64,000 bases of DNA from Orychophragmus violaceus (lineage: Eukaryota > Streptophyta > Magnoliopsida > Brassicales > Brassicaceae). The position numbers and the translations under genes are program-made. The notes beneath the pieces were generated by a model. It was not told the DNA's origin. It saw only the letters and a program-made list of their open reading frames with translations, and made no database searches. The stretch lies in the NCBI GenBank assembly GCA_030180135.1, contig CM058234.1, positions 2,046,001-2,110,000 on the forward strand, in the 5' to 3' direction. Shown here piece by piece: positions 1 to 11,095 of the stretch (position 1 is the stretch's first letter; the number at the start of each line of letters is the position of its first letter).

Positions 1-199
1 TTTTAACTAGGCTTTAGGTTTTTTCACTCTTGTATCTGTTTCCAAAATGTCCTCGGGTTTGAGGAAGACAAAAAGAAATAAAAGAAGTTAATTAAAAAAA
101 AAAAAAAAAAAAAAGACACCAAGGTTCACATAACCTTAATAAACTTAATCGCTGTTTTTTTTTTTTTTTAACTTATTAGAAAATATTATAATAAGGTGA

Positions 200-540
200 A
201 GAGATGGGAATTAATAGTCACGAACAAAGAAGTTATAAGAAAGAATGTGAACTAAAAGTCAAGATCGAGAAGACACAACTCTTCACATAAAACACCATCC
301 AAAAGTCATGATCGAAAAGACACAACTCTTTAGATAAGACCCCTTCTAAAAGTCACGATCGAAAAGACACCCTCTTTAGATAAAACCCCTTTAAATAGAT
401 GACGTCAGCATAAAAAAAACTACTATTCTCAATAAATCTTGATCGTCCATTACAAAATACCAACTAATCTACACCGTTAGATCTCAATTTTTTTTTCCTA
501 CAAAAAAGATGACATCATCTTTTCCTAAAGCTCACGTTCC
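200..540. repeat. Dispersed repeat copy A with three internal ~49-bp tandem units
   Basis: A unit reading roughly AAAAGTCAYGATCGAAAAGACAC is repeated three times, starting near 254, 303 and 351. It is followed by a unique part containing CTACTATTCTCAAT and ACCGTTAGATCT. The same order of motifs recurs at 62640-62890 near the other end of the window, where only one internal unit is present. The sequence shows an interspersed repeat whose 5' part expanded here. I do not recognise the family. The right-hand copy lies inside Helitron sequence, so this copy may also be Helitron-derived. Poly-A and poly-T tracts at about 91-115 and 156-170 flank it. Confidence 0.6.
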
Positions 541-926
541 TATTATATATAGATTAGTATTTATGTCTTGAATAAAGTTTTGATTTTCATAGTAGGATGT
601 TTGTCGCTAATTTTTTTTTTTTTGTCTCGTTTGTTTTGTTTTCCTGATTTGGTATATCTTTAATTAATTAGTAATACTGTAGGATTCTACAAAAGATTAT
701 TGAGAAATCAAAATGATAAATATTTATTTTCCCTCCTACATGTTCGTTGATAAACGATTTCGGAATACAATATCCTGCCATTTTATGGAAGGCAATATCA
801 ATCTTCGATCGAGAATCAGATACACTTGCCTTAAACAAGATTACAAGATATTTACCCATAAAAACTTTATCGATTCCGTTGTTAGAGCAACCCAGCACAC
901 ACAGAAAAAGGAAAGAAAAAGTTCCA
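541..926. other. Intergenic sequence upstream of the HIPP gene
   Basis: AT-rich sequence. It presumably contains the promoter and 5' leader of the gene starting at 927. I see no other gene or clear repeat. Confidence 0.5.
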
Positions 927-1694
927 ATGGATTACGCTATGGACATGGTTAGCAAAACGAATGCAAAATTCGATTTATTCAATCAATTTTTATTTGTATT
1001 TTTCTTAAATATTATGTTGTTAATTACTTTGCAGAGCTGTGTGATAAAAGTGAACAGAAACTGCGCGGCTTGTCGGCAAAAAGTGACGGAATTGATGCAT
1101 TGTGTCAACGGTAGCGTCTTCGCTTCTTCTTTTTTTTTTTCTTTCTCTTTTTGTTGATAGATGGATTCGAAATTAGGGCAGATCTGATGATTTGTTTGAT
1201 GTTTCTGGGTGATTTTTCCAAATTCCAATTTTACAGTTGTCTATTCTGTGGATTTCGTCGGAGAAGACAACACAATTAAGCTGAAAGGGAGAGCCAACCC
1301 TAATATATTTATGTCGGTTATTAATCGGCACGGTGATCATGGCAAGGTCTCCAATATCCATTTCGAGGGCCAAGTTTATAACCCTCGTAGTGGAGGCGGT
1401 TATTACGGTCAATCAGGCTTTTACGCTCCTTCGACCGCCGCCGGTAATAATGCATACCCTTATTCCTATCCGACTGCGGCGCCGCCGCATTTTTTCGCCG
1501 GAAACTATGCTTACCCAATGGCGAATCCACCGCGGAAGACGGAGGCTTCGCATGGGTTGAAGAGCCAGCATACAGCACCGCCGCCTTACACTCAGCAGCC
1601 GCCGCCGCCAAGGCCATTACATAGTTACGCTTACGTAGAACCGCCATATTGGTCGACGAGTTCGTCGGATGCAGGATGGTGCGTGATCATGTGA
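927..1694 (+). CDS. Heavy-metal-associated isoprenylated plant protein (HIPP)
   Basis: Three exons are supported: 927-947, 1035-1110 and 1237-1694, joined by GT-AG introns with matching phases, giving 184 residues. After a 7-residue first exon comes a short heavy-metal-associated (HMA) domain with the metal-binding Cys pair at about residues 17 and 20 (NCAAC context). The C-terminal half is rich in Tyr, Pro, Gly and Ala, with PPPYTQQPPPP-like runs. The protein ends in CVIM, a CaaX box for farnesylation. The combination of HMA domain, Pro-rich spacer and CaaX box defines the HIPP family of putative membrane-anchored metallochaperones. Introns after the start and inside the HMA fold are common in this family. 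The gene looks intact. The very short first exon is the least certain part, and an upstream alternative start was not excluded. Confidence 0.82.
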
Positions 1695-3779
1695 ACTTGA
1701 GACTCTGATAGAAGAAGAATTGACAGAAGCTTCTTTTCTTCGTTTTAAACCCGCGTTCTGGTTTATATTCTTGATCGCTATATTTTTAGTGCGATTGCGT
1801 TACAGAAGTGGATTCTGTTTTGTTTTCTTTTTTGTGTCATGGCTTCTGATTTTTTATGTCTTGTTTGAAGAACGGTTTAAAAAACATATGTTGATTAATT
1901 GTAACTTTGTTGCTGGTGGTAGCGAAATCACCAATCAACATACTTATACAAGTCTATTCATTTACAAGTCTATTATTTTTAAATATGAATACACTTATAC
2001 AAGTCTAAATAACAAATGGACCAGAGCATAGCATACGTTCATTTTAACTTGCGACAAGTTTGTTCATCTCTTATTTTGATATGTTTGTATTTTCAGTATC
2101 AGTATCTTTGTTGTTCCTTGATGACTGACTAACGGTGTCATGAATTTAAAAGTAAATTACAAGAATTTTGTAAATTTTACATTTAGATGCTATATGTATA
2201 ACTCTTTCATCGATAGCAAAATAACATAGTGGAAAAGAGGCGAGTTCATACCCTATAATGATTTACCGTCCTGACAAATATACATATCTAGTCTCCGCTG
2301 TCAATGCAATCGTAGCCCCGGTTTGGCTGGAGAGGCACCTTGTAAGATTATAACTGTGAATTAATATTGTACTCTTTTGATCATAGTGTATTTTTGGGAG
2401 TTAAAAATTGTCTCACAAGATGAACCGGTAAAGTTCTGTAAACTTGGTAAAGTTCTAATGTTATCAAATATGCGATTCAAGCTGGATCAAGAAATCGGTC
2501 ATATAAAGTCTACATGACATAAAAGTATAAAAATCTCTTAACACTAGTTAACCTCCCAAGATTTGTGATGAGTATGACCGTGTGAGGACTTCTTGCGTCC
2601 ATCAACACCCACCTATATGGGCCCAATGAAGAAAGTACTGATTACTTCTTAGTTTAAACTTGACCTCTCGTTCTCCATCATTTGCCTTTTGTGGTTGTCC
2701 ACCTTCACTGTTCACCCCCCCCCCCCCCCCACCCCAAAAAAAAAAAAAAAAAACCCTTCCATCAAAACGTTTATATTTAAAACTTTTAGAAAGAAACAAA
2801 AAGAGAGACAAAAGTAGAGAGCAAAATTCCAGAATTTATCGAGCTTTGCACCATAATTTTCCTTTTATACATTTCAAAACAATTACATTTGTTCTGTTTA
2901 TTACTCCACTGCTCCATATAGCATCTGATTCCACCATCTATCTTTCCGAGAATTTTTTTTTTTTTTTTCTGAGTCTTATAAGTTTGTAGTTTACGAATAT
3001 TTATCACGGTTTTGGCTTTAGGTTTACATATTATTTAGTATATTATTATATACATGTATCTGTTATATCAATTTTTCTTTCAATGGGAACTGGACCCACT
3101 TACTTGTAAGAATGTCTGACTGTTATGATTTTTGTTTTCTCTCTACTGATTGAGTTTACTGTTCGCTCTATGTCTTTCGGTTTTACTTTTTTTTTTGCAT
3201 AATTTGGACTTTGGTATCGGTAATAGCTCCATGATTGATATATACACTATCATTCATTTCTTATTAGGTATTTTTGTGGCTTTTCTTATCCATCGTATTG
3301 GAACCACTATACCTTGATGATCACCAATTAAAGAAAAAAAACATTTTTTAAAGAGAGATGAGCGACTTTGAATCAAAGTCTTTGATTGATGATAAACACT
3401 GATTGAATAATACAAACAAAGATACACAAAGTCGTTAGTTTAGAATACTTAGAAGCACACATGTTGCAATCGAAGCCTAATATCAATGTACAACATGAAA
3501 TAAACTGACTGATTTATTACTTATCTCTTTTTTCGTTGCCATATTTAGTTATATGAGTAAGCCCATTTATGTATGTATATGAACATGAATGGACATGTTC
3601 TGTTGTGTCAAAATCGTATAGTATATCACTATTTGATATGTCTTCCGCTCTCTATCATTTTCTTAAGCTTAATAAATAAACTACAGTCTGGAGATGTAAT
3701 CATATAATATGAACAGAAATACCGAATATTCATTATCTTTGCGTGGTTGCTACATGTAACATTACTAATCTCTATTTTC
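1695..3779. other. Intergenic region with a C/A homopolymer tract
   Basis: AT-rich and mostly featureless. A run of about 16 C, then ACCCC, then about 18 A occurs at 2715-2753. Long T runs occur at about 2949-2966 and 3188-3197. Open frames here are short, low-complexity and lack recognisable domains, so I call no gene. Confidence 0.5.
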
Positions 3780-3796
3780 CTGTTTGATCAACTCTC

Positions 3797-4796
3797 TTTT
3801 TTTTTTTTTTTTTTTAAATATATATTATATTAATTAAACCAAACCGAATTAAATCGGAATCGAACCGGGTACAGACGAGAACCAAGCAAAAGTAAAAACC
3901 AAACTAAATAGAACCGGGAGAGCCACAAACCGGCTCAATAACCGGTTAGGTTAAACTGTCGCTTAAGGTACCATTTGGAGTCGCCTTCTTCGATGCCGGC
4001 GGTTTAAGCCGCCTCCTTTCCGGCGAACTGACGAAACCGTCGCCAGCCGCCTTTCCGGAGACCCGAGGGCGCAGTCCCTCCTCACGACTTCCGACATCTC
4101 CGATCTTGACTCCTCATCTCCCACGGACTTAACCGGTAGGTTCCGCGACCACCACAACGGCAACCCATGACCGTCAACTCCCCGAGGTATCTTCGCTGGT
4201 TTGTAGCTCCTATCCCAAATCCCGCCGCAAACTTACCTTTCTCCGATCTAAGAGGCGTCGAGAGCGAAGACTAAAGCGGCAGGGCCACCTCACTTACCGC
4301 CTTCGGTCTCCTCCCTCTTCGCGGTGGTCTCACCAAGCCCCCCCTGCGAAACCTCTTCGACTCGCCGCACATGCCCGCTTGCCTTCCTTGACGGCTTCCG
4401 CCGCTTACGACTTCTCAGATCCGTGCCTTATCTCAAGACTCCGCGCTCTACTTGTATCGCCGATGTCCTCTTACGGCACCAATTCGTGCGTCTAACAAGA
4501 TCCGTCGGTTTGGCCCAGCTTCGTCGTCGCATGCTCCGCCAAGGAAAGCTTACCCACCTCGCACAGCCAAAGAAAGATGAAGCCACAGCATCTTCTACCC
4601 TTACTCGCTGCCCTCAGTTTTGTTAACGCACAACGAGATCGGTGGGAGATCTCTCACGTCGCCGACGGAAACCGCCTGACGGCGGAGAAATCTCCAATCG
4701 GACAAGAAAAAGAGACGGTGAAACCTAAGAAAAGTAGAGAGAAACTGAGAACGAGCGCGTGTATTCACGCGTGCGTTCCCCCAAAAAGAGTTTTTT
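3797..4796 (-). mobile_element. Non-LTR retroposon, ~1 kb, flanked by 17-bp target-site duplication
   Basis: The 17-bp sequence CTGTTTGATCAACTCTC occurs at 3780-3796 and again at 4797-4813. Between them lies a GC-rich 1,000-bp insert that begins with about 19 T at 3797, so on the minus strand the insert ends in poly-A. Poly-A plus a long target-site duplication is the mark of L1-type target-primed integration. The composition (many CGCC and CCGTCG words) is unlike the AT-rich surroundings. No long open frame or RT motif is visible, so it is a non-autonomous or internally deleted LINE, or a retroposed transcript. The minus-strand 5' part resembles the GC-rich 5' leader of plant L1 elements, which is inference only. 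Confidence 0.8.
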
Positions 4797-4813
4797 CTGT
4801 TTGATCAACTCTC

Positions 4814-6060
4814 AAATTAGTCAAGTCAAATATTTTCTTAAGAATACCAACCTCTCGAAAGGGCTAGAAAAAGCAATAATATATCGCACATTAGACGGAA
4901 CGTGCTGATAAAATAATTAAACCGTTTCGGAATAAAAGTGAAAACCCAACGACTAGAAGATTCTAAAGCAACCTTCACAGGATCCATTTATTTATTGGAG
5001 ACTTATGATTGATAGGTAGGATAGTGGGAAACTGAACAGAAAAGCAATGGAGGTCTAAAACTAAAAGCAAAGAGGAGAGAATCTATGCTGTCTCAAAAGC
5101 CAAACTATTCGTTGATTTAATTGTTCCACTATTTGTGCATCTGGATCTGGATTAGTTTCATCATGAGGTTTATATATGTCACACACAATACATTATTTTG
5201 ACGTAACGTACTTTATTAATAGTAATGTCTCTAAAGTCTAAAGTCTCTTAAATTATTTTTAGGATTCGCTACTATACATTTTAATTCTAACTGATTCATG
5301 GTCGCATGATCGTTGTTATCTATGCAGTCTCTGTTTTCATATTCTTCTCTACAATTGTTATCTACAATCGTCAGCCAGGTGTAACTCCTGATCGCTGCAT
5401 TTTCATGTTTTGTCGATCTATGCAATAGTTTTGAGGTCGAAAAATTAAATATTTTTAACAAAAATCAACTAGCCAGGAAATAAAAAATTAGTTTAATCCT
5501 TCGAATATTAGTTTTTATGAAAGCACATCCTGATGTAAAACTAAATAAAAAAAAATGAAAGCAGAACCCACTCCTGAAAATCATACCCAAAATGGAAAAC
5601 TGATCATATGTTTGTTTTTCTTAATTGAAAATCCACTATGTGAATAGGGACACGTGTGCGTAGGCGGCATAATACCCCGAAACCATCGGGTGCAGTGTAG
5701 AAAACACATAGCTAAAAGATATAGTACATCAGTCTATAGGCTATACAATTAATAATGAAATCTATGTAGATCTGTGATATATGTCTAGTTATAAGAGGAA
5801 AACAATATATGATATTTTTATATTTATATGTGTGTGTAGTCATACTTTAATCATTAATCATGAGAAATAGTTCTAGAGCATTGCATACATATTTTTTTAA
5901 TGAGGTTTTATTTTGCATAATATGAAATGTTAATTACGTAGATAAACAAAATTAATGGTGAAATCCTCGAAATGCTACAACGTTTTAATTAATTGAGATT
6001 GTTTTGTGAATGATTTTAATAATTAGCATAAATAATGCATAAAATTACATGTAATATTTA
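4814..6060. other. Intergenic AT-rich region
   Basis: No coding frame with domain similarity was seen. A CACGTG G-box core occurs at about 5651-5656, without context that shows function. Confidence 0.4.
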
Positions 6061-6071
6061 AAATAGTGTAT

Positions 6072-6296
6072 TATGGGTCCGATTGGTGAACAAAAGCGGA
6101 GCGGAATTATTAGCTGTTAGCGGAAGTGGTTAGCGGTTGGAGAATAGTGCAAAGCGGTGGAAGAAAGTTTTTCGTGAAAGCGGTGACAAAAAGCTGAGAG
6201 AAACGTTTTTATTGTAGTTTTTGGTAACGTTTTGGTGATTGGTAACACAAAAGTGGTGTACCTCCAAACGTTTTTACTGTTCCTACACCAATCACA
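6072..6296. mobile_element. Possible decayed DNA-transposon MITE
   Basis: A GATTGGTG motif near 6080 faces its inverted copy CACCAATC near 6286. The interior is rich in GCGGTTAGCGG-like words and contains a second internal inverted GATTGGTAAC. Short terminal inverted repeats without coding sequence suggest a Harbinger- or hAT-type MITE. The ends and the target duplication are not clear, so confidence is low. Confidence 0.35.
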
Positions 6297-6369
6297 TATA
6301 TATTTATTTATTTTAACACTGATTTATTATTCTATTGCAAATTATGAGAACTGTTACATAGACTATTCT

Positions 6370-6630
6370 ACAACCAACAAATCTACCACCTTATAAGTTT
6401 CCACGCCAAACGGTTCCACCTGCACCATGTAGGGACAATTCTACCGTCTTATGAGCTTCCACGCCAAACGGTTCGGTTTGCACCATACTGAAGATCTCTT
6501 GTAAGCTTGTCTCCACTAATCTGCATAAATGATAATACATCACGATCGCTGAGATTCGAACCCCATACTTCCTGGTGTAGAAGCATTAATGAACCCTTAA
6601 TAACCACTAGGCTAAGAAGCTTCCACAAAT
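6370..6630 (-). mobile_element. tRNA-derived SINE
   Basis: On the minus strand there is an A-box-like TAGCCTAGTGG (complement of 6604-6614) and a B-box GGTTCGAATC (complement of 6553-6562). Their roughly 40-bp spacing matches an internal RNA polymerase III promoter. The downstream body contains two imperfect copies of a TTCCACGCCAAACGGTT segment (about 6396-6425 and 6448-6485, plus strand). This is the organisation of a SINE, not a functional tRNA: no cloverleaf can be drawn around the boxes. The exact ends are uncertain. Confidence 0.6.
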
Positions 6631-6962
6631 AGTGTATTATATTAAAATAGAAAGAAAACGTGTTACTAAACTGAAATATGGAAAACAAATTCCACAGATT
6701 TTCGTCCATTTGATTATGCAGATAAAAGCTGAATGGTGTTATGCAAATTTGAAGTCAAAACTTTAATCATTTAATTTATTTACTCTAATATAGCTTAAGA
6801 ATCTAAAGGAGGGGGTAAAATAAAGGAAGTGTAACGCATAGATTATATTTGAAGAAGATTCCATTAAAACAGAGACTACAAAGGATAGGTAAGAAGAAAC
6901 TCATCGCTCTATATGAGCAAATTCCGTCCGATTAACTTTAACAAAAACTAGTGAAATGAAAA

Positions 6963-7142
6963 TCAAACAAGAATTAATTGGCGTCTTGCTTCGATTCTAA
7001 GCTCTTCCTTCATCTTTCTAATGAACTCATCGAACTTCTTGTTCATCTCCTCCTCCGTAATCACTCCCTCATTCTCTTCTTCTTTAATCCCGCCACTAAG
7101 ATCACATTCTTCTTCTAGATCCCCGTTATTTGTTAACGGGTT
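6963..7142 (-). pseudogene. DUF761-type C-terminal remnant
   Basis: The minus strand is open from 7142 to a TGA at 6963-6965. It encodes an acidic stretch followed by EEEMNKKFDEFIRKMKEEL and ends RRQLILV. The E-x-N-x-K-x-x-x-FI-x-x-x-K-x-x-x-R signature is the C-terminal DUF761 (cotton-fibre-expressed) motif of small plant proteins. Upstream of 7142 the frame meets consecutive stops and no N-terminal half is seen. This is most likely a decayed or truncated gene; the N-terminal part could lie in a missed exon. Confidence 0.55.
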
Positions 7143-7188
7143 TTATTACTTAAGTTGTTGCATTTTGCATCTGGATCTTATATGTCTA

Positions 7189-7830
7189 CTATCATTGGCA
7201 GATTGGTAGATGTGCTTCTTATTGTTTTGATCAAGTTAACTCAAAGGATCGGATAGGGCTTGTTTGTCTTCCTCACCTTCCTGGCGCTATGTGGTACGTA
7301 CCTTTTAGCTTGTATTTGTGATGTATGCTCGTAACTGACATAATAATTGGTAGTCATTCTCAGTTGTTCGTCTGAAACTCTTTTTTACAGTCTCAAATGG
7401 CTTATCCTTTCTTTGTGAGAATATATCTACGAGTTCATCCCAAAGATTGGCCCCTGATCATGAGATGGAACTTGAGACCGCCATGGGGGAACCGCCACTT
7501 CCTCAAGATGCCTGTGTCAGTGTCACCAACACAAGAGAATGAGAAGAAGGATTTTGTCAGAAGTCATTGGCATTGATCTAAGCAGCTCCATAGGGTATAG
7601 CGTTTAGCAAATTGTCTAGAAAATGCTTTGTCTGTCGTCTTCTTCCTGCTTACATTTATTGTATGAACCAAAGATTGTGTGCGTTCTGATAAACTAACTT
7701 CTGTTCTCTGGGCATGCTGGTTTATGGCTTTATAGTTTTGCATCAGAAGTTAAAATTACAGAGGAGAGGACTAGTCTCCTTGTGGTTGAGATAAAAAAAC
7801 ACCTTCACGGTTCTTGTGAACTTCCACCTT
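7189..7830 (+). other. Unidentified exon-like remnants
   Basis: Three stretches look like exons with flanking splice-like dinucleotides but cannot be joined into a gene. One near 7200-7300 encodes GRCASYCFDQVNSKDRIGLV. One near 7400-7550 encodes LAPDHEMELETAMGEPPLPQ before a stop. A third near 7745-7790 encodes SEVKITEERTSLLVVE. I do not recognise the family. They may be relics of one plus-strand gene. Confidence 0.3.
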
Positions 7831-8199
7831 TGAATTTTGCCCCCGCATGTTTTATTGCAATCACCAAAATACAACTCAGACTATATAATCTCATGCCAAG
7901 CAGAACCAGTATTATAGCTTAAAGTATTTTGCTGCTTCCTAAATTCAAACAAATTTAAAGTTGCACCTGATTTGGTTTACTTGCAATGACTAAGATGAAT
8001 TCTTGCAAAAACTGATCGTCGATAAGTTATTCAGTTTAGATAAATTATTACATTGTCAAAAGATTGAAGTGTGTGTCTTAAAACAATTCGCACAAGTTTG
8101 AGAAGGGAAGGTGATAAATTTGACAAAGATTCATAGAGAGAAAACAGAAAAGTCATAATCCTTAAGTGAAAACAAAAAGCAGAGGTAGGTTTAGAATGC

Positions 8200-9051
8200 T
8201 TATTCCGTACAAGCTAAATAATGCAATATTTCCGTGTAGTCATAAGGGAAGTCGGAGAGTATGCAATTAGACCACTCGACCCGTCCGTAAATCTCTACTC
8301 CACTCCTATACAAGACGATCAGTTTACACCAAAGAGAGCTCGATGCGTGCCACAAAAAAGCCAGCTTTCCACCGTATTCAGCCATTGCGAGATTCCAAAA
8401 CTCCCCCGTGAGCTCCAAACAGCGAACCACTCTCCACTCATTGGTCTTAGAGTTATACCACATTAACCCAACACCATGGTAATGCATGTACATCACATTG
8501 TCTATAACACACACATCTTTACTGTAGAATTCATTATCTGGTATCCTAATGAGGTCACAGTTACCATCTCTAGGGTCATAAACCATGACGGCTCCCAAAG
8601 GATTCCTTGCATAAATTTTTGAGGGGCTTGCCACGGACATCCATACGGATTGCACTTCCAAACTGGGATTAGGCGCCACTTGCCAAGTTTGCGTCTTTAT
8701 GTCAAAGACTTGTGCTTGGATCTCTTCGCTTTCGCCTCCCCCTCCGAAGATGTAAACTTTGTCGTCAACTAGTCCCACGGCTGCAGACCGGGTGCCCACA
8801 AGCCTGCTTGGACCCTGACGCAAGTTCCCAGACCGGGGATCCAGGATCCACATACTCTTTGAAGGATGATTGAAACAGCCGCCAACGAAGTAGATCTCGG
8901 GACCCACCATGAGGGCAGCACAATATGGTTCAGGCGGGGAAGGGAAAGGGATCGATACCAGACGACGATTCTCAGTAAGAGTGAACCAATGATGGGTTTG
9001 GGTTACGGAATTACCAACAACTTCTTCAAAGCAGACGTACAAGGTAGACAT
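8200..9051 (-). CDS. Kelch-repeat protein of the F-box/kelch family, F-box absent
   Basis: This is an intronless 283-residue frame. The core contains kelch-like blades: YFVGG followed by ILDPRSGNLRQGPSR, then VYIFGGGGE followed by VFDIKTQTWQVAPNP, and later VMYMHYHGVGLMWYNSKTNEW. The C-terminal half matches the Brassicaceae-expanded F-box/kelch proteins, which act as SCF E3-ligase substrate receptors. Those proteins are usually 340-400 residues with an N-terminal F-box. Here the protein starts just before the first blade and no F-box is found upstream. It may be a young truncated paralogue acting without SKP1, or a pseudogene with an intact frame. Homopurine/pyrimidine sequence lies upstream of the start. 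Confidence 0.75.
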   Translation of the reverse strand: MSTLYVCFEEVVGNSVTQTHHWFTLTENRRLVSIPFPSPPEPYCAALMVGPEIYFVGGCFNHPSKSMWILDPRSGNLRQGPSRLVGTRSAAVGLVDDKVYIFGGGGESEEIQAQVFDIKTQTWQVAPNPSLEVQSVWMSVASPSKIYARNPLGAVMVYDPRDGNCDLIRIPDNEFYSKDVCVIDNVMYMHYHGVGLMWYNSKTNEWRVVRCLELTGEFWNLAMAEYGGKLAFLWHASSSLWCKLIVLYRSGVEIYGRVEWSNCILSDFPYDYTEILHYLACTE

Positions 9052-9245
9052 CGTCGCCGCCCCTAAAAGGATCCCTAATCTTTTCTTTTCTTTTTTGTAA
9101 CAGCTTTACCCCCAATCCCTAATCCTCTTTATATACACACACACCGAGTTATGCTTTTCCTTTTTTTTTTTTTTGTTCGTAATATATTTTCCTTTTTGTG
9201 ATAATAGAATATATCATAAAGATAAATAATCTTTTATGTCACTGT

Positions 9246-9325
9246 GCCAATGAAAATGTGACACATCATCATCAAGCATATTTTTATTATATTTTCAAAA
9301 AAAATAAAAGTCTTTTTTTTAACAC
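9246..9325. repeat. Direct repeat, left copy, beside an RNase H fragment
   Basis: The segment containing GCCAATGAAAATGTGACACA and ending in ATATTTTCAAAAAAA recurs, slightly diverged, at about 9709-9770. The two copies bracket the RNase H-like fragment and are spaced about 465 bp apart. They could be a local duplication or the remains of terminal repeats of a small element. Confidence 0.5.
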
Positions 9326-9338
9326 TTCATCTTTACTA

Positions 9339-9650
9339 TTAAATGTTAGAGCATACATAATCCTTGTGTAACAGAGAAATTACAGCAGACGGAAGATAAG
9401 AAAAGTAGTTAAACAAACTTGCATTCGAGTGTTGGGATTTGGAAAGGGAATCAGCTACTTGATTTCCATCCCTCGGAATCCAATTGATTGTAACAGATGC
9501 TAACTTCTGTTGCCATCTCTTGATATCATTAACCCAATTAGTTAATCCGAATCGTGATGAACCTCCATTGACCATGTTGATTAAATTCAAACAATCTCCT
9601 TCTATTGCCACTTTCTCATAACCTCTGATCCACATGTGTTGAAGACACAA
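9339..9650 (-). pseudogene. RNase H-like (RVT_3) domain fragment
   Basis: The 103-residue minus-strand frame contains GYEKVAIEGDCLNLINMVNG, then INWIPRDGNQVADSLSK. This is the alternating D-E-S-D core with the terminal H/R-x-x-N-x-x-AD motif of plant RVT_3 RNase H-like domains. These domains are found at the C-terminus of some LINE-type elements and in many domesticated orphan genes. The N-terminal strand carrying the first catalytic Asp is missing, so it is a fragment. Direct repeats lie on both sides. Confidence 0.65.
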
Positions 9651-9708
9651 AAAATAAAAGTCTAAAACTATCTTTTAAACAAAAATCATTTATTATATAA
9701 AGCACATG

Positions 9709-9775
9709 CCAATGAAAATGTGATACATCATCAAACACATTTTTTATATATTTTCAAAAAAACAAAAGAAAGAAA
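9709..9775. repeat. Direct repeat, right copy
   Basis: Diverged copy of 9246-9325, sharing GCCAATGAAAATGTGA, ACATCATCA and the ATATATTTTCAAAAAA end. Confidence 0.5.
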
Positions 9776-9979
9776 CTCAATTACACGGGCCCTGATTTTT
9801 GATTTTGGTTATTAGAATTTTTTGTGTATTTTTAATTCTTTTAAATATTTAGACTCTCTTCATTAAATATTAAAAATTAAGAATATTATTTTGGAAAATA
9901 GTAACTCATAAAACTTTATAAATACTAAAAAATTATTATAAAAAATTATTTCATAAAAAAACAATATTCATAAACTACG

Positions 9980-11095
9980 ATTGTCGTCGAGAATCCATAA
10001 AGATGCGGAAATTGAGCTCCGTGCCGCCCAAAACCCCCTCACGTGCCGACGACACACAACCTTTTTTAGCCTAAAAACTTGTTAAATCTCTCTCTTGTCC
10101 TTGCAACATCAAGCCACTTGTATAAATAGTCTCTTAGGTATTAGGTTAAACATATATTATCATATCTTAGATCTCATCTTATCACCTCATTTTCTTTTGT
10201 AAGAAACTCTAAGTGCTCTTGAGAGAAAACTTGATCTTTTCAAGATCTCCTGTGAGATTTATTTTCATTATGCTTTAATAATAGTTATCTATCTTCATCT
10301 CTCTATCTTTATGCTCTCAATCTTTCATTTTCCTTTGGATCTCATGATGGCTAAACCCATAGCCATGTGTGAGTAGTGCTCTAAGGATTGAGTTAGGGTT
10401 TTGGTCGGGATGAGTTAGATTTGGGTTAGGAATTAGAGAAACAAATGAACTACCTTGTCTATGGGTTTGCATGATTTGGATAGGATTGATCAACCGAGCC
10501 TAAGTCTCTAGGCATGTTTATCGCCTGGAAGGTGTTCGATGAAATGCTAGTTTCATTTTTAAGGGTTAAAACCTATAACCACAAGGGATTGTAGGGGATG
10601 ATGTCAAAGGAGGGTTATGCATGTTTGTTAGGTGAAGTTTGAGGGTCTTAGGATTTTTCCCCAATTATTACTCCTATGGATCCTAACAAAGGGGTTGGTG
10701 ACCAAGGAATTGACCCAATCTATCTATCAACTTTGATGCTCTAGTTGTTGCTTAATTATTTACTCTCTAGTCACCCATGTCTATATTTATCCTAACCATA
10801 TATAAGTTCTAAATCTCAATCTTTGCTTTAAACAATGTTATTTACATTGTCAAGTTTTGTAGCCTTTCTTAGTTAATCTTTAATCACTCGTTTATTTACA
10901 TTTTGTCTCGTTATTTGCTTAGCTTAGTATAGACAACCAACTATCAACCGAATAGTCTAGCTTTCCACCGCTTAGTCCGATCATTAACACCACTTTTCCC
11001 GCCTCTTTGTGGATCAACCTCGATTTTACCATTAAATTACTTAATAAGTATTAAAAGTGAGATAGTCTTAAGATTTACAAATATCGTTGATTGGA
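9980..11095 (+). mobile_element. Putative LTR-retrotransposon remnant without coding capacity
   Basis: There is a TATAAATA box at about 10119-10127. Downstream is a pyrimidine-rich leader with TTTCAAGATCTC-like sequence. The long non-coding tract ends with a phrase near 11005-11040, CTTTGTGGATCAACCTCGAT. Wording of this type is commonly seen at LTR/internal junctions of Athila/Tat-like Ty3 elements in crucifers. No gag or pol frame is present. It could be a solo LTR or a LARD-like derivative. The ends were not determined. Confidence 0.35.

Noticed and set aside
2660..3007. Pro/Lys- and Phe-rich open frames
   Set aside because: They are created by the C/A homopolymer tract and T runs. They are low complexity only.
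3963..4804. Three GC-rich open frames of 66-100 codons
   Set aside because: They overlap the retroposon bounded by the 17-bp target duplication. They have no domains, and GC-rich sequence gives long frames by chance.
6553..6614. A nuclear tRNA gene on the minus strand
   Set aside because: A- and B-boxes are present but acceptor and anticodon stems do not pair. The surrounding repeat body fits a SINE.
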